Part shown: piece after piece, positions 1-9,668 of the stretch
Numbering within the stretch: the stretch's first letter is position 1
Layout of the letters: each line of letters opens with the position of its first letter
Assembly (NCBI GenBank): GCA_027391075.1
Contig: DAHYHI010000087.1
Coordinates: 3,287 to 67,286, forward strand
Reading direction: 5' to 3'
From: JAJZAM01 sp027391075
Lineage (GTDB): Bacteria; Actinomycetota; Acidimicrobiia; Acidimicrobiales; Palsa-688
DNA length: 64,000 nucleotides
Notes under the pieces: generated by a model
Seen by the model: the letters and a program-made list of their open reading frames with translations, nothing else
What the model was told of the DNA's origin: nothing
The model's database searches: none
Position numbers and translations under genes: made by a program

Positions 1-767
1 AATGACCCGAGCAGAAGGGCGGCCCCTGCGAGAAGTAGCAGAGTGCCCGCCGACAGCCATCCTGTTGTCTCCGCCTGGGTGAAGGCGTAGACCAGTGCTA
101 CGAGCCCGAGAGTGGAAGTCACCGCACCAGGAAGGTCGTAGTGCCCTCGGCTCCTCTCGGTGCTGCTATCACGCACGACGTAGAGTGCTGCTGTGGCGGC
201 GACGGCGGCGACGGGCACGTTGACGAGGAGGCACCATCTCCACGAGGCGTACTCGGTGAGCACTCCCCCGGCGATCAGCCCGATGGCGGCGCCTCCCCCA
301 GAGATGGCACCGTACACTCCGAACGCCCTGGCCCTCTCTCGTGCCTCGGTGAAGGTCACGGATATCAGCGAGAGCGCAGCCGGAGCCATCAGTGCTGCGA
401 AAGCCCCTTGGAGCGCCCGTGCGGCGAAGAGCGCTGCGGAGTCAGGGGCAAAGCCGCCGAGGGCGGAAGCAGCCGCGAACCCGACCAGTCCGACGATGAA
501 CACCCGTTTACGGCCCAGGTAGTCCGCGACACGACCACCTAGAAGCAGGAGGCCGCCGAAGCTCAGGGTGTAGGCCGTAACCACCCATTGGCGGTTCGCA
601 GTGGAGATATGCAGCGCATGCTGAGCGGAAGGCAAGGCTATGTTGACGATAGAGGCGTCGAGAACGATCATCAGTTGTGAGACAGCGATGATGGCCAAAG
701 CCAGCCACCGTCTCGGGTCCTGCGCCGAATCGTCACGGGTCGCGTCGAGGCGCGTCGATAAAGTCAT
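1..767 (-). CDS. MFS drug efflux transporter, DHA2 family (partial, C-terminus off window)
   Basis: Reading the minus strand from an ATG at 767, the frame stays open to the window edge and gives the first 255 residues. Membrane segments begin at about residue 20 (WLALAIIAVSQLMIVLD). MFS motif A is visible at about residues 77-88 (GGRVADYLGRKR), and a motif-C-like GAISGGGAAIGLIAGG lies near residue 160. This matches the 14-TM EmrB/QacA (DHA2) drug:proton antiporters, which expel hydrophobic compounds across the cytoplasmic membrane. It lies 57 bp downstream of a TetR gene on the same strand, so the two are probably co-transcribed and repressor controlled. The substrate cannot be told from sequence. 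Confidence 0.9.
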   Translation of the reverse strand, partial: MTLSTRLDATRDDSAQDPRRWLALAIIAVSQLMIVLDASIVNIALPSAQHALHISTANRQWVVTAYTLSFGGLLLLGGRVADYLGRKRVFIVGLVGFAAASALGGFAPDSAALFAARALQGAFAALMAPAALSLISVTFTEARERARAFGVYGAISGGGAAIGLIAGGVLTEYASWRWCLLVNVPVAAVAATAALYVVRDSSTERSRGHYDLPGAVTSTLGLVALVYAFTQAETTGWLSAGTLLLLAGAALLLGS

Positions 768-824
768 TCGATAACTCCAGGTGTCATATCGTTGGTGGTA
801 GCGCCGCGGTTTGCGGCGAGCGGT

Positions 825-1424
825 CTACGCCTCGGCGGTCGAGGCGCGCAGGGTTGGAAGCAGGACGTCATCGACGATGTGGGCTAGGAAGGCATCGTCG
901 GTTGGTTGGTCGCTCAGGATTACCCGCATGAGTAGCATCGCCGGTGCTATCTCGGTGAACACACCCGGGCTGGCGTTGGGAGGGATCTCTTGTCTTGCGA
1001 TGGCCCGGCCGAGCAATGCTCCGGCGGCCGCCGCCTTGTCCTCGCCGAACTGCTCCCGAAGAAGCGATGCCAGCTCTGGGTCACCGCGGGCTGCCATTAT
1101 CAAACCGACTAGCAAGGGCCCGTCCTTGCCAGTGAGGATGTCGCGTTGATCGCGAAGCCACGCCAGGAGATCTCCCCGGAGGCTTCCGGTGTTAGCATTG
1201 CCTCCGGGGATGGTGCAAGAACGGCTCCTGAGAGCCTCGACGACGAGCTCGGCCTTCCCCGGCCAGCGCCGATACAGGGTTGCCTTGCTTGCATGCGCCC
1301 GGGCTGCGAGGGAATCCATGCTCATGCGCTCGTAGCCGACCTCGCCAATCAGGGCAAGGGCGACGTCGAGTATCTCGCGCTCGCGCTCTGCTCCCCTAGC
1401 CGACGAGGCTGTTGCTTGCTGCAT
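825..1424 (-). CDS. TetR/AcrR family transcriptional regulator
   Basis: This 199-residue protein has the usual TetR length. An N-terminal helix-turn-helix spans about residues 15-62, with the diagnostic stretch ASKATLYRRWPGKAELV. The C-terminal half is a helical ligand-binding and dimer domain without recognisable specificity. It is followed on the same strand by the MFS efflux gene, so the likely role is a drug-responsive repressor of that pump and of itself. A perfect 10-bp palindrome sits 6 bp upstream of the ATG and is a plausible operator. The effector is unknown. Confidence 0.92.
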   Translation of the reverse strand: MQQATASSARGAEREREILDVALALIGEVGYERMSMDSLAARAHASKATLYRRWPGKAELVVEALRSRSCTIPGGNANTGSLRGDLLAWLRDQRDILTGKDGPLLVGLIMAARGDPELASLLREQFGEDKAAAAGALLGRAIARQEIPPNASPGVFTEIAPAMLLMRVILSDQPTDDAFLAHIVDDVLLPTLRASTAEA

Positions 1425-1430
1425 GCCGCC

Positions 1431-1440
1431 ACAGTACTGT
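1431..1440. promoter_or_regulatory. Candidate TetR operator (perfect palindrome)
   Basis: ACAGTACTGT is a perfect 10-bp inverted repeat just ahead of the tetR start codon. It is placed where a bound repressor would block transcription or initiation of the tetR-MFS unit. Palindromes of this kind are typical TetR targets. Assignment to this regulator is inference from position. Confidence 0.45.
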
Positions 1441-1657
1441 ACGGTTTCGTTCTACCGGCAGGAATTATTGGGGCAGAAGACTCTGACTTCGATGGCCCGG
1501 ACTGCGAGCGTTGCCAGCGAGTTGGACACCGGGGACCCGGGGAACATGAGCATTTTCTCACCGGGGCGTCATCGAGGCGTCACCTACAGCGCCGACAGTG
1601 TCTGTATATCCCATTACGAGCACGAGGATGCGTGCAGACACAGCAAGAGAGGTCACT

Positions 1658-2668
1658 GTGACAGAAACTTCGGACGTCCCCGCCAGCTTCGACGCAGCAC
1701 TGTCGAACGTTGGGCGGCGGGCTTTGGTGACCGGGGCTGCGGGCTTCATCGGAAGCCACGTCTGTCGCACCTTGTTGCGCGGCGGTTGGACGGTGACAGG
1801 GATAGACGGCTTCACGGACAGCTACGACCCGGTGGAAAAGCTGATGCGAGCGGCATCCCTCGCACGTCTCGCTGGAATGAAGTTAGCTGTTGGGAACCTT
1901 GCCGACATGGAGTTGGATACCCACCTAGATGGCGTCGAGGTCGTATTCCACCTTGCCGGGAGAGCAGGGGTGCGGGCTAGTTTCTCATCGGAGGCGCTCT
2001 ACATGCGAGACAATGTGGTCGCCACCGAGCGGCTACTGAGGGCCGCTCGCAGGGGCGGGGTCCGTCGTCTCATATACGCTTCTTCGTCGTCGGTTTACGG
2101 CGACGGCGAGGTGCCTTTTCACGAGGACGCTCCCCTGTCGCCAATCTCGCCCTACGGCAAGAGCAAACTCGAAGCGGAGCGAGTGTGCCTAGATACGGGC
2201 GGGCGAGACCTCGAGACCACGGCCCTGCGTTATTTCACCGTGTTCGGCCCTGGCCAGCGACCAGATATGGGCCTGAGACTGTTCGCCGAGGCTGCCCTGA
2301 CAGGCGGACGGATCACATTGCTCGGGGACGGAACCCAGCGTCGTGACTTCACCTACGTCACCGACGTCGTCAGCGCGACGGTCGCCGCAGCAGACAGTCC
2401 TGTCTCAGGGTTGGCGATCAACGTGGGGGGTGGATGCGCGGTTAGCATCGCAGAGGTACTGGACCTACTGGCACGCTTGACCGGTAGCCGATTACAGGTC
2501 GACCGCCAGCCCTTCGCCCGTGGCGACGTCAAGACGACCTCGGCCGATCTGGGCCGCGCCCAGCGGCTGCTCGGATTCACACCCCTCGTCCCGTTCGAAG
2601 TTGGCTACGAAAGGGAAGTTGCGTGGCTACGGGAACGTCTCGACCAAAAGGTGGGGGTGCCGGTATGA
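1658..2668 (+). CDS. NAD-dependent epimerase/dehydratase (UDP-sugar epimerase type)
   Basis: This is an extended short-chain dehydrogenase/reductase. The Rossmann motif TGAAGFIGSH lies about 30 residues from the start, SSSSVYGDG is the catalytic Ser region, and YGKSK is the YxxxK catalytic pair. The closest families are UDP-glucuronate and UDP-glucose 4-epimerases. I chose the GTG at 1658 because GAGAGG sits 5 nt upstream; in-frame starts at 1598 (GTG) and 1628 (ATG) are possible but lack a good ribosome site. It opens a glycan gene cluster that also encodes UDP-glucose dehydrogenase, so a UDP-uronic acid substrate is likely but unproven. A UDP-glucuronate decarboxylase activity is not excluded. 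Confidence 0.9.
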   Translation: MTETSDVPASFDAALSNVGRRALVTGAAGFIGSHVCRTLLRGGWTVTGIDGFTDSYDPVEKLMRAASLARLAGMKLAVGNLADMELDTHLDGVEVVFHLAGRAGVRASFSSEALYMRDNVVATERLLRAARRGGVRRLIYASSSSVYGDGEVPFHEDAPLSPISPYGKSKLEAERVCLDTGGRDLETTALRYFTVFGPGQRPDMGLRLFAEAALTGGRITLLGDGTQRRDFTYVTDVVSATVAAADSPVSGLAINVGGGCAVSIAEVLDLLARLTGSRLQVDRQPFARGDVKTTSADLGRAQRLLGFTPLVPFEVGYEREVAWLRERLDQKVGVPV

Positions 2669-3861
2669 AGACGCCGGGATCCTTACAGCGTGTGCTGTTG
2701 TACTCTCACGATACTTACGGCCTCGGGCACCTCCGGAGAAATCTTTCGATAGCACGGGAACTTCTGAACTTGGCCAAACCCCCACTGGTCGTTCTCGCCT
2801 CGGGTTCGCCGGCCATATCTAGGGTCCCACTTCCAAACGGACTGGCCACAGCGATGCTGCCACCAGTAACGAAGACACCCCAAGGCGACTACCGCTCCCT
2901 CGAGAGCCCGCTCGACATTTCCCTCGTCCGGCGCGCGCGTTCAGCCGTACTAGTCGACGTAGTGGCGCGCTGGAAGCCAGATGTCCTGCTAGTAGATCAT
3001 TCCCCCCACGGGATGAAGGGGGAGCTCATTCCGGTCTTCGACTACATAAGAAGTACCGGGCTCGCCACGAGACTGGTTCTCGGCCTGCGGGACATTCTCG
3101 ATGAACCCAATAAGGTCATCGACTCTTGGACAGCCGAAGGTGTCTACTCGACCCTTGCGGGTATCTACGACTCGGTAATGGTTTACGGTCAACGCGACGT
3201 CTTCGACATCGGAGCGCTCTACAAGTTACCTATGGCGATAGCCGATCGCATGGAGTACTGCGGCTACGTTACGACTCCCCAGCCTGCGACGCCTCCACTA
3301 CCGCCGTCTCTCACAGACGTCAAGCGGTTCGTACTTGCCATGGTCGGAGGGGGAGGTGACGGAGTTCAGGTGCTGATCGATACGGCGGTAGCAGCTTCGT
3401 TCGCCGGCATCGCATGCGTCTTGTGTACGGGTCCGCTCATGTCTCGCGCTGATCGTGAGCGCCTGGACCGCGCGACGGCACCGCTTGGTGATGTACACAC
3501 GGTAGAACATCTGGCCGAACCAGCGGCTGTGGCAGCCAGGGCAGCTGCTGTGGTAACCCGCGGGGGCTACAACAGCCTCTGTGAGCTGATTGGCCTGGGC
3601 GTGCCCACAATCGTAGTCCCGCGACGAGCGCCGCGCTTAGAGCAGGTGCTGAGAGCTGAGGCCTTCGCCGAACGGGGCCTTGTGGAAGTGATAGACGACA
3701 GCACCGATCTTCGCTCGGCCCTACCGAGACTTCTGAGAAGCGCAACGCCGAACCGGAGTAGTTTCCGTCTAGACTTGAGAGGCGCGCCAAAAGCCGTCGC
3801 ACACCTCAGCCGTCTTGTCAACTGCGAAGACGACACCTTGCTGGCAAGGATCCCGGCGTGA
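2665..3861 (+). CDS. Predicted glycosyltransferase, COG4671 (MurG-like fold)
   Basis: The 398-residue protein starts at an ATG that overlaps the epimerase stop (ATGA), with a G-rich ribosome site ahead. The N-terminus VLLYSHDTYGLGHLRRN is characteristic of the COG4671 group of GT-B glycosyltransferases related to family 28. A C-terminal nucleotide-sugar-binding region is visible around GGYNSLCELIGLGVP. It is soluble, with no membrane segment. Translational coupling to the epimerase and to the next two glycosyltransferases suggests they build one glycan. Donor and acceptor are unknown. Confidence 0.85.
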   Translation: MKTPGSLQRVLLYSHDTYGLGHLRRNLSIARELLNLAKPPLVVLASGSPAISRVPLPNGLATAMLPPVTKTPQGDYRSLESPLDISLVRRARSAVLVDVVARWKPDVLLVDHSPHGMKGELIPVFDYIRSTGLATRLVLGLRDILDEPNKVIDSWTAEGVYSTLAGIYDSVMVYGQRDVFDIGALYKLPMAIADRMEYCGYVTTPQPATPPLPPSLTDVKRFVLAMVGGGGDGVQVLIDTAVAASFAGIACVLCTGPLMSRADRERLDRATAPLGDVHTVEHLAEPAAVAARAAAVVTRGGYNSLCELIGLGVPTIVVPRRAPRLEQVLRAEAFAERGLVEVIDDSTDLRSALPRLLRSATPNRSSFRLDLRGAPKAVAHLSRLVNCEDDTLLARIPA

Positions 3862-5234
3862 CGAGAAGTGCCCGTGACGCCGAGCAGATGTCACTTCGAA
3901 ACTCCACAGGAACCGCGACGGTCTGCTACCTTACAAAGCGCTTCCCTCGACTATCTGAGACGTTCATTCTCGACGAGATCCTAGGACTGGAGTCCGAAGG
4001 GGTTCCCTTGCGGCTTTTCGCAATAGCCCACCCGGCGGAGCGCCACGTCCAAACGAGGGTAGCTAACGTAGTGAGTCCGGTCAAATACCTCCGCCGCGGA
4101 ACGGGACGGGCAGCCGTGCTCAGTGACAATACCCGCTTCGTGTTCGCCCACATCGCCCTCCTACTTCGCCACCCGTTGCGATGGCTTGCGGTCGTCGGAC
4201 ACGTGGTCATATCGCGGAGGCACCGCTCGACGCTACGCCACCTCCTCGAGGCGGGGCTCATGGCGAAAGAGATGGACCGCGTCGGTGCCACGCACATCCA
4301 CGCAGCATTCGCTCACGGACCAGCGACCATCGCGCACTTCGTGTCCATGCTCACTGGACGGACGTTCTCCTTCGCTGCGCACGCCAAGGACCTATACCTT
4401 TCGAGCCCGGACATCCTCACTGTAAAGGCCTCTGCTGCCGAGTTCGTTCTTGTCTGCTCGCACAGCGCTTCCGACGAGTTGCGACGGATAGTCCACTCCC
4501 AGCAGCCCCCGGACTTCGAAGGTCGACGCCCTAACATCGTGTACGCGCCGCACGGCGTAGATACAACCCGTTTCCAGCCCGCAGGCAACGCGCTGCGCGA
4601 CGAAGCATCCCGGCCGAGGCGCCTTCGAATCCTCGCCGTCGGGCGCCTCGTGCCCAAGAAGGGCTACTCGACTCTATTGGAGGCTCTAAGAATCCTTCGG
4701 GACCAGGGGGAGGACTTCGAGTGTCGGGTCGTGGGTGGTGGCGATCTACGAGACTGCCTTGTAGCGCAAGCGTCTGTCTTGGAGCTGAGTTCCCACGTGA
4801 GCTTCATGGGTTCCCTCACCCAAGACCAGATCATCGCGGAGTACCACCAAGCCGACGTTTTCGTGCAAGCAAGCGTGATCACCTCTGACGGTGATCGCGA
4901 CGGCATACCGAACGTCGTCCTCGAAGCCATGGCCAGCGGACTTGCCGTGGTGGCGTCCTCGGTAGCAGGCATACCCGAGGTGATCGACCACCGAACGACA
5001 GGGCTACTAGTGCCTCCAGCAGACCCCGCTGCACTCGCCGAGGCGATAAGAGAACTAGCCGCCGATCCCGAAACCCGAGCCCGGCTCTCCTCGGCAGCTC
5101 GACGCTACGTGGCGGCGCACTTGGCGAAGCAGAGCTGCATTGCCCCCATCGCCGAAATCCTACGCCCCAGCCTTTACGCCGGAGGATCTCGACTAGCTTC
5201 CGCTCACCCCGCACCGTCAGGATCAAAAGCGTGA
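3858..5234 (+). CDS. Glycosyltransferase family 4 (WcaL-like)
   Basis: This 458-residue GT-B enzyme starts at a GTG overlapping the previous stop. The N-terminus TKRFPRLSETFILDEI resembles colanic-acid-type glycosyltransferases. The C-terminal donor-site motif DGIPNVVLEAMASGLAVVAS holds the GT4 Glu-x7-Glu-like region, at about residues 350-370. It probably adds a hexose from a nucleotide sugar to a lipid-linked or surface glycan in the cytoplasm. The neighbours are two more glycosyltransferases and an exporter. Confidence 0.9.
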   Translation: MTRSARDAEQMSLRNSTGTATVCYLTKRFPRLSETFILDEILGLESEGVPLRLFAIAHPAERHVQTRVANVVSPVKYLRRGTGRAAVLSDNTRFVFAHIALLLRHPLRWLAVVGHVVISRRHRSTLRHLLEAGLMAKEMDRVGATHIHAAFAHGPATIAHFVSMLTGRTFSFAAHAKDLYLSSPDILTVKASAAEFVLVCSHSASDELRRIVHSQQPPDFEGRRPNIVYAPHGVDTTRFQPAGNALRDEASRPRRLRILAVGRLVPKKGYSTLLEALRILRDQGEDFECRVVGGGDLRDCLVAQASVLELSSHVSFMGSLTQDQIIAEYHQADVFVQASVITSDGDRDGIPNVVLEAMASGLAVVASSVAGIPEVIDHRTTGLLVPPADPAALAEAIRELAADPETRARLSSAARRYVAAHLAKQSCIAPIAEILRPSLYAGGSRLASAHPAPSGSKA

Positions 5235-6496
5235 CCAGTCGGAACTCCACCGGGCTCGAGGTGGCTTACGTACTTCCCGATCCAGGTATTCCAGTCGGTG
5301 GCACCAAGGGTGCCTCGGTGCATGTCGAGTCACTTTGTGCTGCCCTATCTCGTCGAGGGGTCGACGTCACGCTCTACGCAGCTCGAGTGTCAGGGCCGAT
5401 GACGTCGCGCGGGTCTGACACCGTGCGAGTTATACCGATAGACGTCGGGCCCGTATCGTCGGGGGATAACGCGGACACGTCTCGCATCGAAGCCGTCGAG
5501 AAGTTCTTCGACAACGTAGAACGGCACATGTCAGTGCGAAAACCGAGCTGTATCGTCGAGCGGCTGAGCCTGTTTGCCGGCCGTGGAGCTACGCTTGCCA
5601 AGTCTCTTGGGGTCGCACGCATCGTCGAGGTCAATGCCCCGGTAGCCGAGGAACGCAAACGCCATTTCGGGCTGCGCTTCGAAGAGGAGGCACGCGAAGC
5701 AGAGCACCGTGCGTTGAGCGACGCTCAGGTCGTCGCCGTGTCAGCACCGCTGGCAAGCTGGGCCATCCACATGGGCGCCTGTAGCGCCTCAGTAATCGCC
5801 AACGGAGCGGACGTCGACCGGCTCGACCCGAGCCGTCTTTCGGTTCTCGCTCCTACAACAAGGAGGCGGCTCGGCTTCTCTATGTCCCAGCCTGTTATCG
5901 GCTTCGCAGGAAGCTTCAAACCCTGGCATGGCCTTGATGTACTAATCGACGCAGTGTCACTCATCGCCGGATCGGTCCAGCTTGGCCTGCTGATAGTCGG
6001 CGACGGCCCCGAACGGGACAGGGTGACCGACTCACTGCGAGGGCTCCCACCCGGCGCGACTGTCGTCACTACCGGCGCCGTTGCGTTCTCTCGGGTCCCG
6101 GAGCATCTCGCAGCGATGGATATTGCCGCAGCTCCGTATGTGGCGACCGACTTGTTCTACTTCTCTCCTCTCAAGGTTGTAGAGGCGATGGCTGCTGGAC
6201 GCACGGTCGTTGCTTCGGACTTCCCACCAATACGCCAACTCGTCGGCGAGACCGGCGTCTTGGTGGCACCTGGCTCCAGCGACTTGCTCGCACAAGCCTT
6301 GCATCGCCTCATCAGCGATACCGGCACGCGTCGGCTTCTTGGAGCATCTGCCAGGGCGCGCGCGGTGGAGCGCTGCAGCTGGTCGGCTGTAGCCGACGCG
6401 CTCATCGCCGAGATACTCGCAGCTTCGGGCGCTTCAAGCGACGCGTCGGCTCCGGATGCAATGCAGATGGGACGGTCGAAGGGAGCTGGCAAGTGA
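5231..6496 (+). CDS. Glycosyltransferase family 4
   Basis: This 421-residue GT4 enzyme starts at a GTG overlapping the upstream stop by 4 bp. The N-terminal acceptor domain begins VAYVLPDPGIPVGGTKG. The C-terminal domain shows IGFAGSFKPWHGLDVLIDA and the donor-binding stretch YFSPLKVVEAMAAGRTVVAS. It is the third glycosyltransferase of the cluster and is coupled to the following ABC exporter gene. The sugar transferred is not predictable. Confidence 0.9.
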   Translation: MTSRNSTGLEVAYVLPDPGIPVGGTKGASVHVESLCAALSRRGVDVTLYAARVSGPMTSRGSDTVRVIPIDVGPVSSGDNADTSRIEAVEKFFDNVERHMSVRKPSCIVERLSLFAGRGATLAKSLGVARIVEVNAPVAEERKRHFGLRFEEEAREAEHRALSDAQVVAVSAPLASWAIHMGACSASVIANGADVDRLDPSRLSVLAPTTRRRLGFSMSQPVIGFAGSFKPWHGLDVLIDAVSLIAGSVQLGLLIVGDGPERDRVTDSLRGLPPGATVVTTGAVAFSRVPEHLAAMDIAAAPYVATDLFYFSPLKVVEAMAAGRTVVASDFPPIRQLVGETGVLVAPGSSDLLAQALHRLISDTGTRRLLGASARARAVERCSWSAVADALIAEILAASGASSDASAPDAMQMGRSKGAGK

Positions 6497-8271
6497 GCCG
6501 CCGCCTGGCGCTGACGTCGTGGGAACTGGACTTGACCAGCGTCAAGATACCCCTCTTAGCAGGGCTAGGGTTTTCGCTTGCCAGGGCAGTCCTGCAGTGG
6601 CTGGTACCAGTGCCACTCAAGGTTGTCTTCGACAATGTGCTTGGAGCTCATCCGCTGCCTCCTGAGCTGCGGTGGCTTCCAGGGGGTCGGCTACCGCTCC
6701 TTTACAGCCTGTGCGGGCTGATGGTCGTCATTGCGGCGCTCCTCGGTGCGTGCTCATACGCTGCCGCTGTGCTCCTCGCCGGAGCCGGACAACGTGTAGT
6801 GGTCGACTTGCGTTGCCGACTTTTCGCCCACCTCACTCGCCAGTCGCGTCACTTCTACACGGGCAGGCCGGTCGGCGACCTGCTAGCTCGCCTCGGCGGT
6901 GACGCTCAAGCGATGCAAAGCGCCGTGGTCAACGTATTGCCCGTCGTGGCGGAGAACACACTGACCGTCGCCGGCATGCTCGTCATCATGACGATTGTCG
7001 ACTGGCAGTTCAGCCTTCTCGCGATTTGCGTCATTCCGGTGCTGGGAGTCCTCGTTCGTCATTATCTCTCCACGATCAGGAACGCTCAGCGGATCGCACG
7101 GAGAGCAGAGGGAGCATCAAGCGCTATCGCTCAACAAGTGGTGGTCGGCCTGGCGGTAGTGCAGGCAGCGGGAGCTGAGGACGACGAGGTCGAACGCTAT
7201 AGGGCGAGTGCGCTGGAGGCGCTACAGGCAAGCAAGTTCGCTGTTGTCTTACAGTCACGTTTCACCCCGCTCGTAACATTCGTAATGACCACGTCTACAG
7301 CCGCCGTCGTCCTCATAGGAGGACGCGAAGTTGTCTCAGGGCGACTCACCCCGGGAGATCTTCTGCTTTTCAGTTCCTACTTCAGGAGTGTGTACACGCC
7401 CGTCCGTCAGCTGGCGAAGCTTGCTGGAACGATGGGGAGGGGCCAGGCCTCCGCCGAGCGGGTCTTGGAGATCCTACATACCCACGACGAAACGCCGGAA
7501 GCCAAGGTCCCGGTGCGGCCCTCGCAGCTACATGGCCGGCTCGAATTCGAGTCGATCTCTTTCTCCTACCCCGGCCGGACTGTCTTCCTTGACGGGATCA
7601 AGCTCACCGTCGATGCTGGATCACGCCACGCAATCGTAGGATCGACCGGGTCGGGGAAGAGCACGCTTCTACGACTAGCACTGCGCTTCGCTGATCCCGA
7701 CGCCGGCCGGGTGCTCTTAGACGGCGAGGACCTTCGAGCGCTCGATGTCCGCTGGCTTCGACGTCAGATCTCCTTCGTACCTCAAGAGGCAGCACTTCTA
7801 CGACCCACCGTTTGGGAGAACATAATCTACGGGTCGGACCTGACCAGTCGGAGTGAGGCGATCTCGACGGCTCGTGCCGCCGGCGTTCACGAAGTCATAG
7901 CGGGTCTGCGAGACGGGTACGACACTGCCGTTGGAGAGGCGGGCTCCGCCCTGTCGGGTGGGCAACGGCAGTGTATCGCTGTCGCCAGGGCCATGGCGAG
8001 GGGTGGCCGGCTGATCCTCCTGGACGAGCCGACGACGGGGATGGACGCAGCGACACATGCGGTAGTCGCAGAGGCCCTAGCCCGTCTGAGTGAGGGGCGG
8101 ACCACTTTGATGGTCACACATCACCTCGCCTCGGTACGAGACGTCGACTCCATCACCGTAATGGACAGAGGAAGGATTGTCGAACATGGAACTCACGGCG
8201 ACCTCGTCGAATCAAGCTCCGCCTACCACGCTCTGCTTGTCGCCTCAACAGGTGCCGCGCCCGGTGCCTGA
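6493..8271 (+). CDS. ABC exporter, fused permease/ATPase half-transporter
   Basis: At 592 residues it has the standard MsbA/LmrA layout. About six transmembrane segments fill residues 15-310 and an ATPase domain follows. Walker A (GSTGSGKST) lies near residue 382, a Q-loop (FVPQEA) downstream, the signature LSGGQRQ near 487, Walker B (LILLDEPTTG) near 507 and the switch His (VTHHLAS) near 542. It should act as a homodimer in the membrane. Its place between glycosyltransferases and UDP-glucose dehydrogenase, with a GTG start overlapping the previous stop, suggests it flips or exports the glycan or glycolipid made by its neighbours. Confidence 0.93.
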   Translation: MSRRLALTSWELDLTSVKIPLLAGLGFSLARAVLQWLVPVPLKVVFDNVLGAHPLPPELRWLPGGRLPLLYSLCGLMVVIAALLGACSYAAAVLLAGAGQRVVVDLRCRLFAHLTRQSRHFYTGRPVGDLLARLGGDAQAMQSAVVNVLPVVAENTLTVAGMLVIMTIVDWQFSLLAICVIPVLGVLVRHYLSTIRNAQRIARRAEGASSAIAQQVVVGLAVVQAAGAEDDEVERYRASALEALQASKFAVVLQSRFTPLVTFVMTTSTAAVVLIGGREVVSGRLTPGDLLLFSSYFRSVYTPVRQLAKLAGTMGRGQASAERVLEILHTHDETPEAKVPVRPSQLHGRLEFESISFSYPGRTVFLDGIKLTVDAGSRHAIVGSTGSGKSTLLRLALRFADPDAGRVLLDGEDLRALDVRWLRRQISFVPQEAALLRPTVWENIIYGSDLTSRSEAISTARAAGVHEVIAGLRDGYDTAVGEAGSALSGGQRQCIAVARAMARGGRLILLDEPTTGMDAATHAVVAEALARLSEGRTTLMVTHHLASVRDVDSITVMDRGRIVEHGTHGDLVESSSAYHALLVASTGAAPGA

Positions 8272-9667
8272 CTCGTCGGCAGCCGGCAGTGTCGCCCGCC
8301 CTACGGAGCGGAGGGTATGCGTCGTGGGTGCAGGTTATGTCGGCCTTACCGCAGCGGCATGCCTCGCACACCTGGGCCACAGCGTCACGTGCGTAGAGGC
8401 AAACCCGGGTCGCCTTGACGTCCTAAGAGGCGGAGGCATCCCGATCCACGAGCCCGGACTTGGTGAGCTCGTATCGGAACAAGTTGCCAACGGCAGGCTG
8501 CGTTGGGCAGCCGATGTCGCCTCCGGGCTGGGAGACGCTCAAATCGTGCTGCTGTGTGTAGGCACTCCGCCGGCGTCAAGCGGCCAGCCCGACTTGACCC
8601 AGCTTGCAGAAGCCGCCCGCCAAGTCGGCCGGGCCGCCACACAGAGCCTGGTCGTGGTAGTGAAGAGCACGGTTCCGCCGGGTTCGTGCGAGGCGATCGA
8701 GCTTATCTGTGCGGAAGAAGCCGAGTTGGGTGTAACTATCAGGGTCGCGTCGAGCCCCGAGTTCCTTCGCGAGTCGCGTGCCGTGGAGGACTTCCTAAGT
8801 CCCGACCGCGTCGTAGTCGGTGCGAGCGACCCTGAGGTCGTTGAACTAGTAGCGAGTCTCTACCCTCCAGCCAGCCCAGTCGTCAGATGCGACCGCAGGG
8901 GGGCCGAGCTCGTCAAGTACGCGGCAAACACGTTCCTCGCTATCAAGATTTCTTTCGCTAACGAGGTAGCGCAACTATGCGACGCGCTCGGCACGAACGC
9001 CCTTGACGTGCTCGACGGAGTCGGTGCAGACAACAGGATAGGCAGGCAGTTCCTAAATCCCGGCCCAGGCTACGGAGGTTCGTGCCTGCCCAAGGATGTG
9101 TCGGGATTCATAGCTTTGGGAAGGTCAGCGGGAACTCGAACCTCGCTCGCCTTGGCGGCTCAAGAACAAAACTTGCACTCCCGCATGAGGATCGCCGCTC
9201 GCCTTGGGGAAGCTCTCGGGACCTTGACCGGAAAGCGAATAGGCCTTCTGGGACTGGCCTTCAAGGAAGGCACTGACGACGTTCGCGATTCCCCGAGCGT
9301 GCAGATAGCCGAGGACCTCGTAGCTAGCGGTGCCACAGTGTCCGCATACGATCCACTAGCTCCTCGAACCTCGACACCTTCGGGAGTAAGACGTCTCATG
9401 TCGTCGTTCGAAGTTATCGATGGAGCCGACGCGGTTGTCATCGGAGTCGATTCCGAGGAGTACCGCAGCCTCGACCCAGTCAAGGTAGCCGAGGTGATGT
9501 CGGGTGACGTCGTCTTCGACGCGAGTGGGGCGTGCAACCTCGTCTCCTGGGGTAGGGCAGGTTTGACCGTCTACGGCGTGGGGCGCGGGACTCCCAGCAC
9601 CTTCTACCCGGTAGTGTGGCCGCCGCTATGTTGGACAGTCGGGATGCTGGACGAATCCGTCTACTAA
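8264..9667 (+). CDS. ugd: UDP-glucose 6-dehydrogenase
   Basis: This enzyme oxidises UDP-glucose to UDP-glucuronate with two NAD+. The N-terminal Rossmann motif is GAGYVGLTAAACLA. The catalytic Cys sits in GPGYGGSCLPKD near residue 274. The C-terminal UDP-binding domain includes GLAFKEGTDDVRDSPS. I chose the GTG at 8264 because AGGTG lies 9 nt upstream and this gives 467 residues, normal for the family; the frame is open upstream to 8177 inside the ABC gene. It supplies uronic acid precursor to the cluster and can pair with the epimerase at 1658. Confidence 0.93.
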   Translation: MPDSSAAGSVARPTERRVCVVGAGYVGLTAAACLAHLGHSVTCVEANPGRLDVLRGGGIPIHEPGLGELVSEQVANGRLRWAADVASGLGDAQIVLLCVGTPPASSGQPDLTQLAEAARQVGRAATQSLVVVVKSTVPPGSCEAIELICAEEAELGVTIRVASSPEFLRESRAVEDFLSPDRVVVGASDPEVVELVASLYPPASPVVRCDRRGAELVKYAANTFLAIKISFANEVAQLCDALGTNALDVLDGVGADNRIGRQFLNPGPGYGGSCLPKDVSGFIALGRSAGTRTSLALAAQEQNLHSRMRIAARLGEALGTLTGKRIGLLGLAFKEGTDDVRDSPSVQIAEDLVASGATVSAYDPLAPRTSTPSGVRRLMSSFEVIDGADAVVIGVDSEEYRSLDPVKVAEVMSGDVVFDASGACNLVSWGRAGLTVYGVGRGTPSTFYPVVWPPLCWTVGMLDESVY

Positions 9668-9668
9668 A

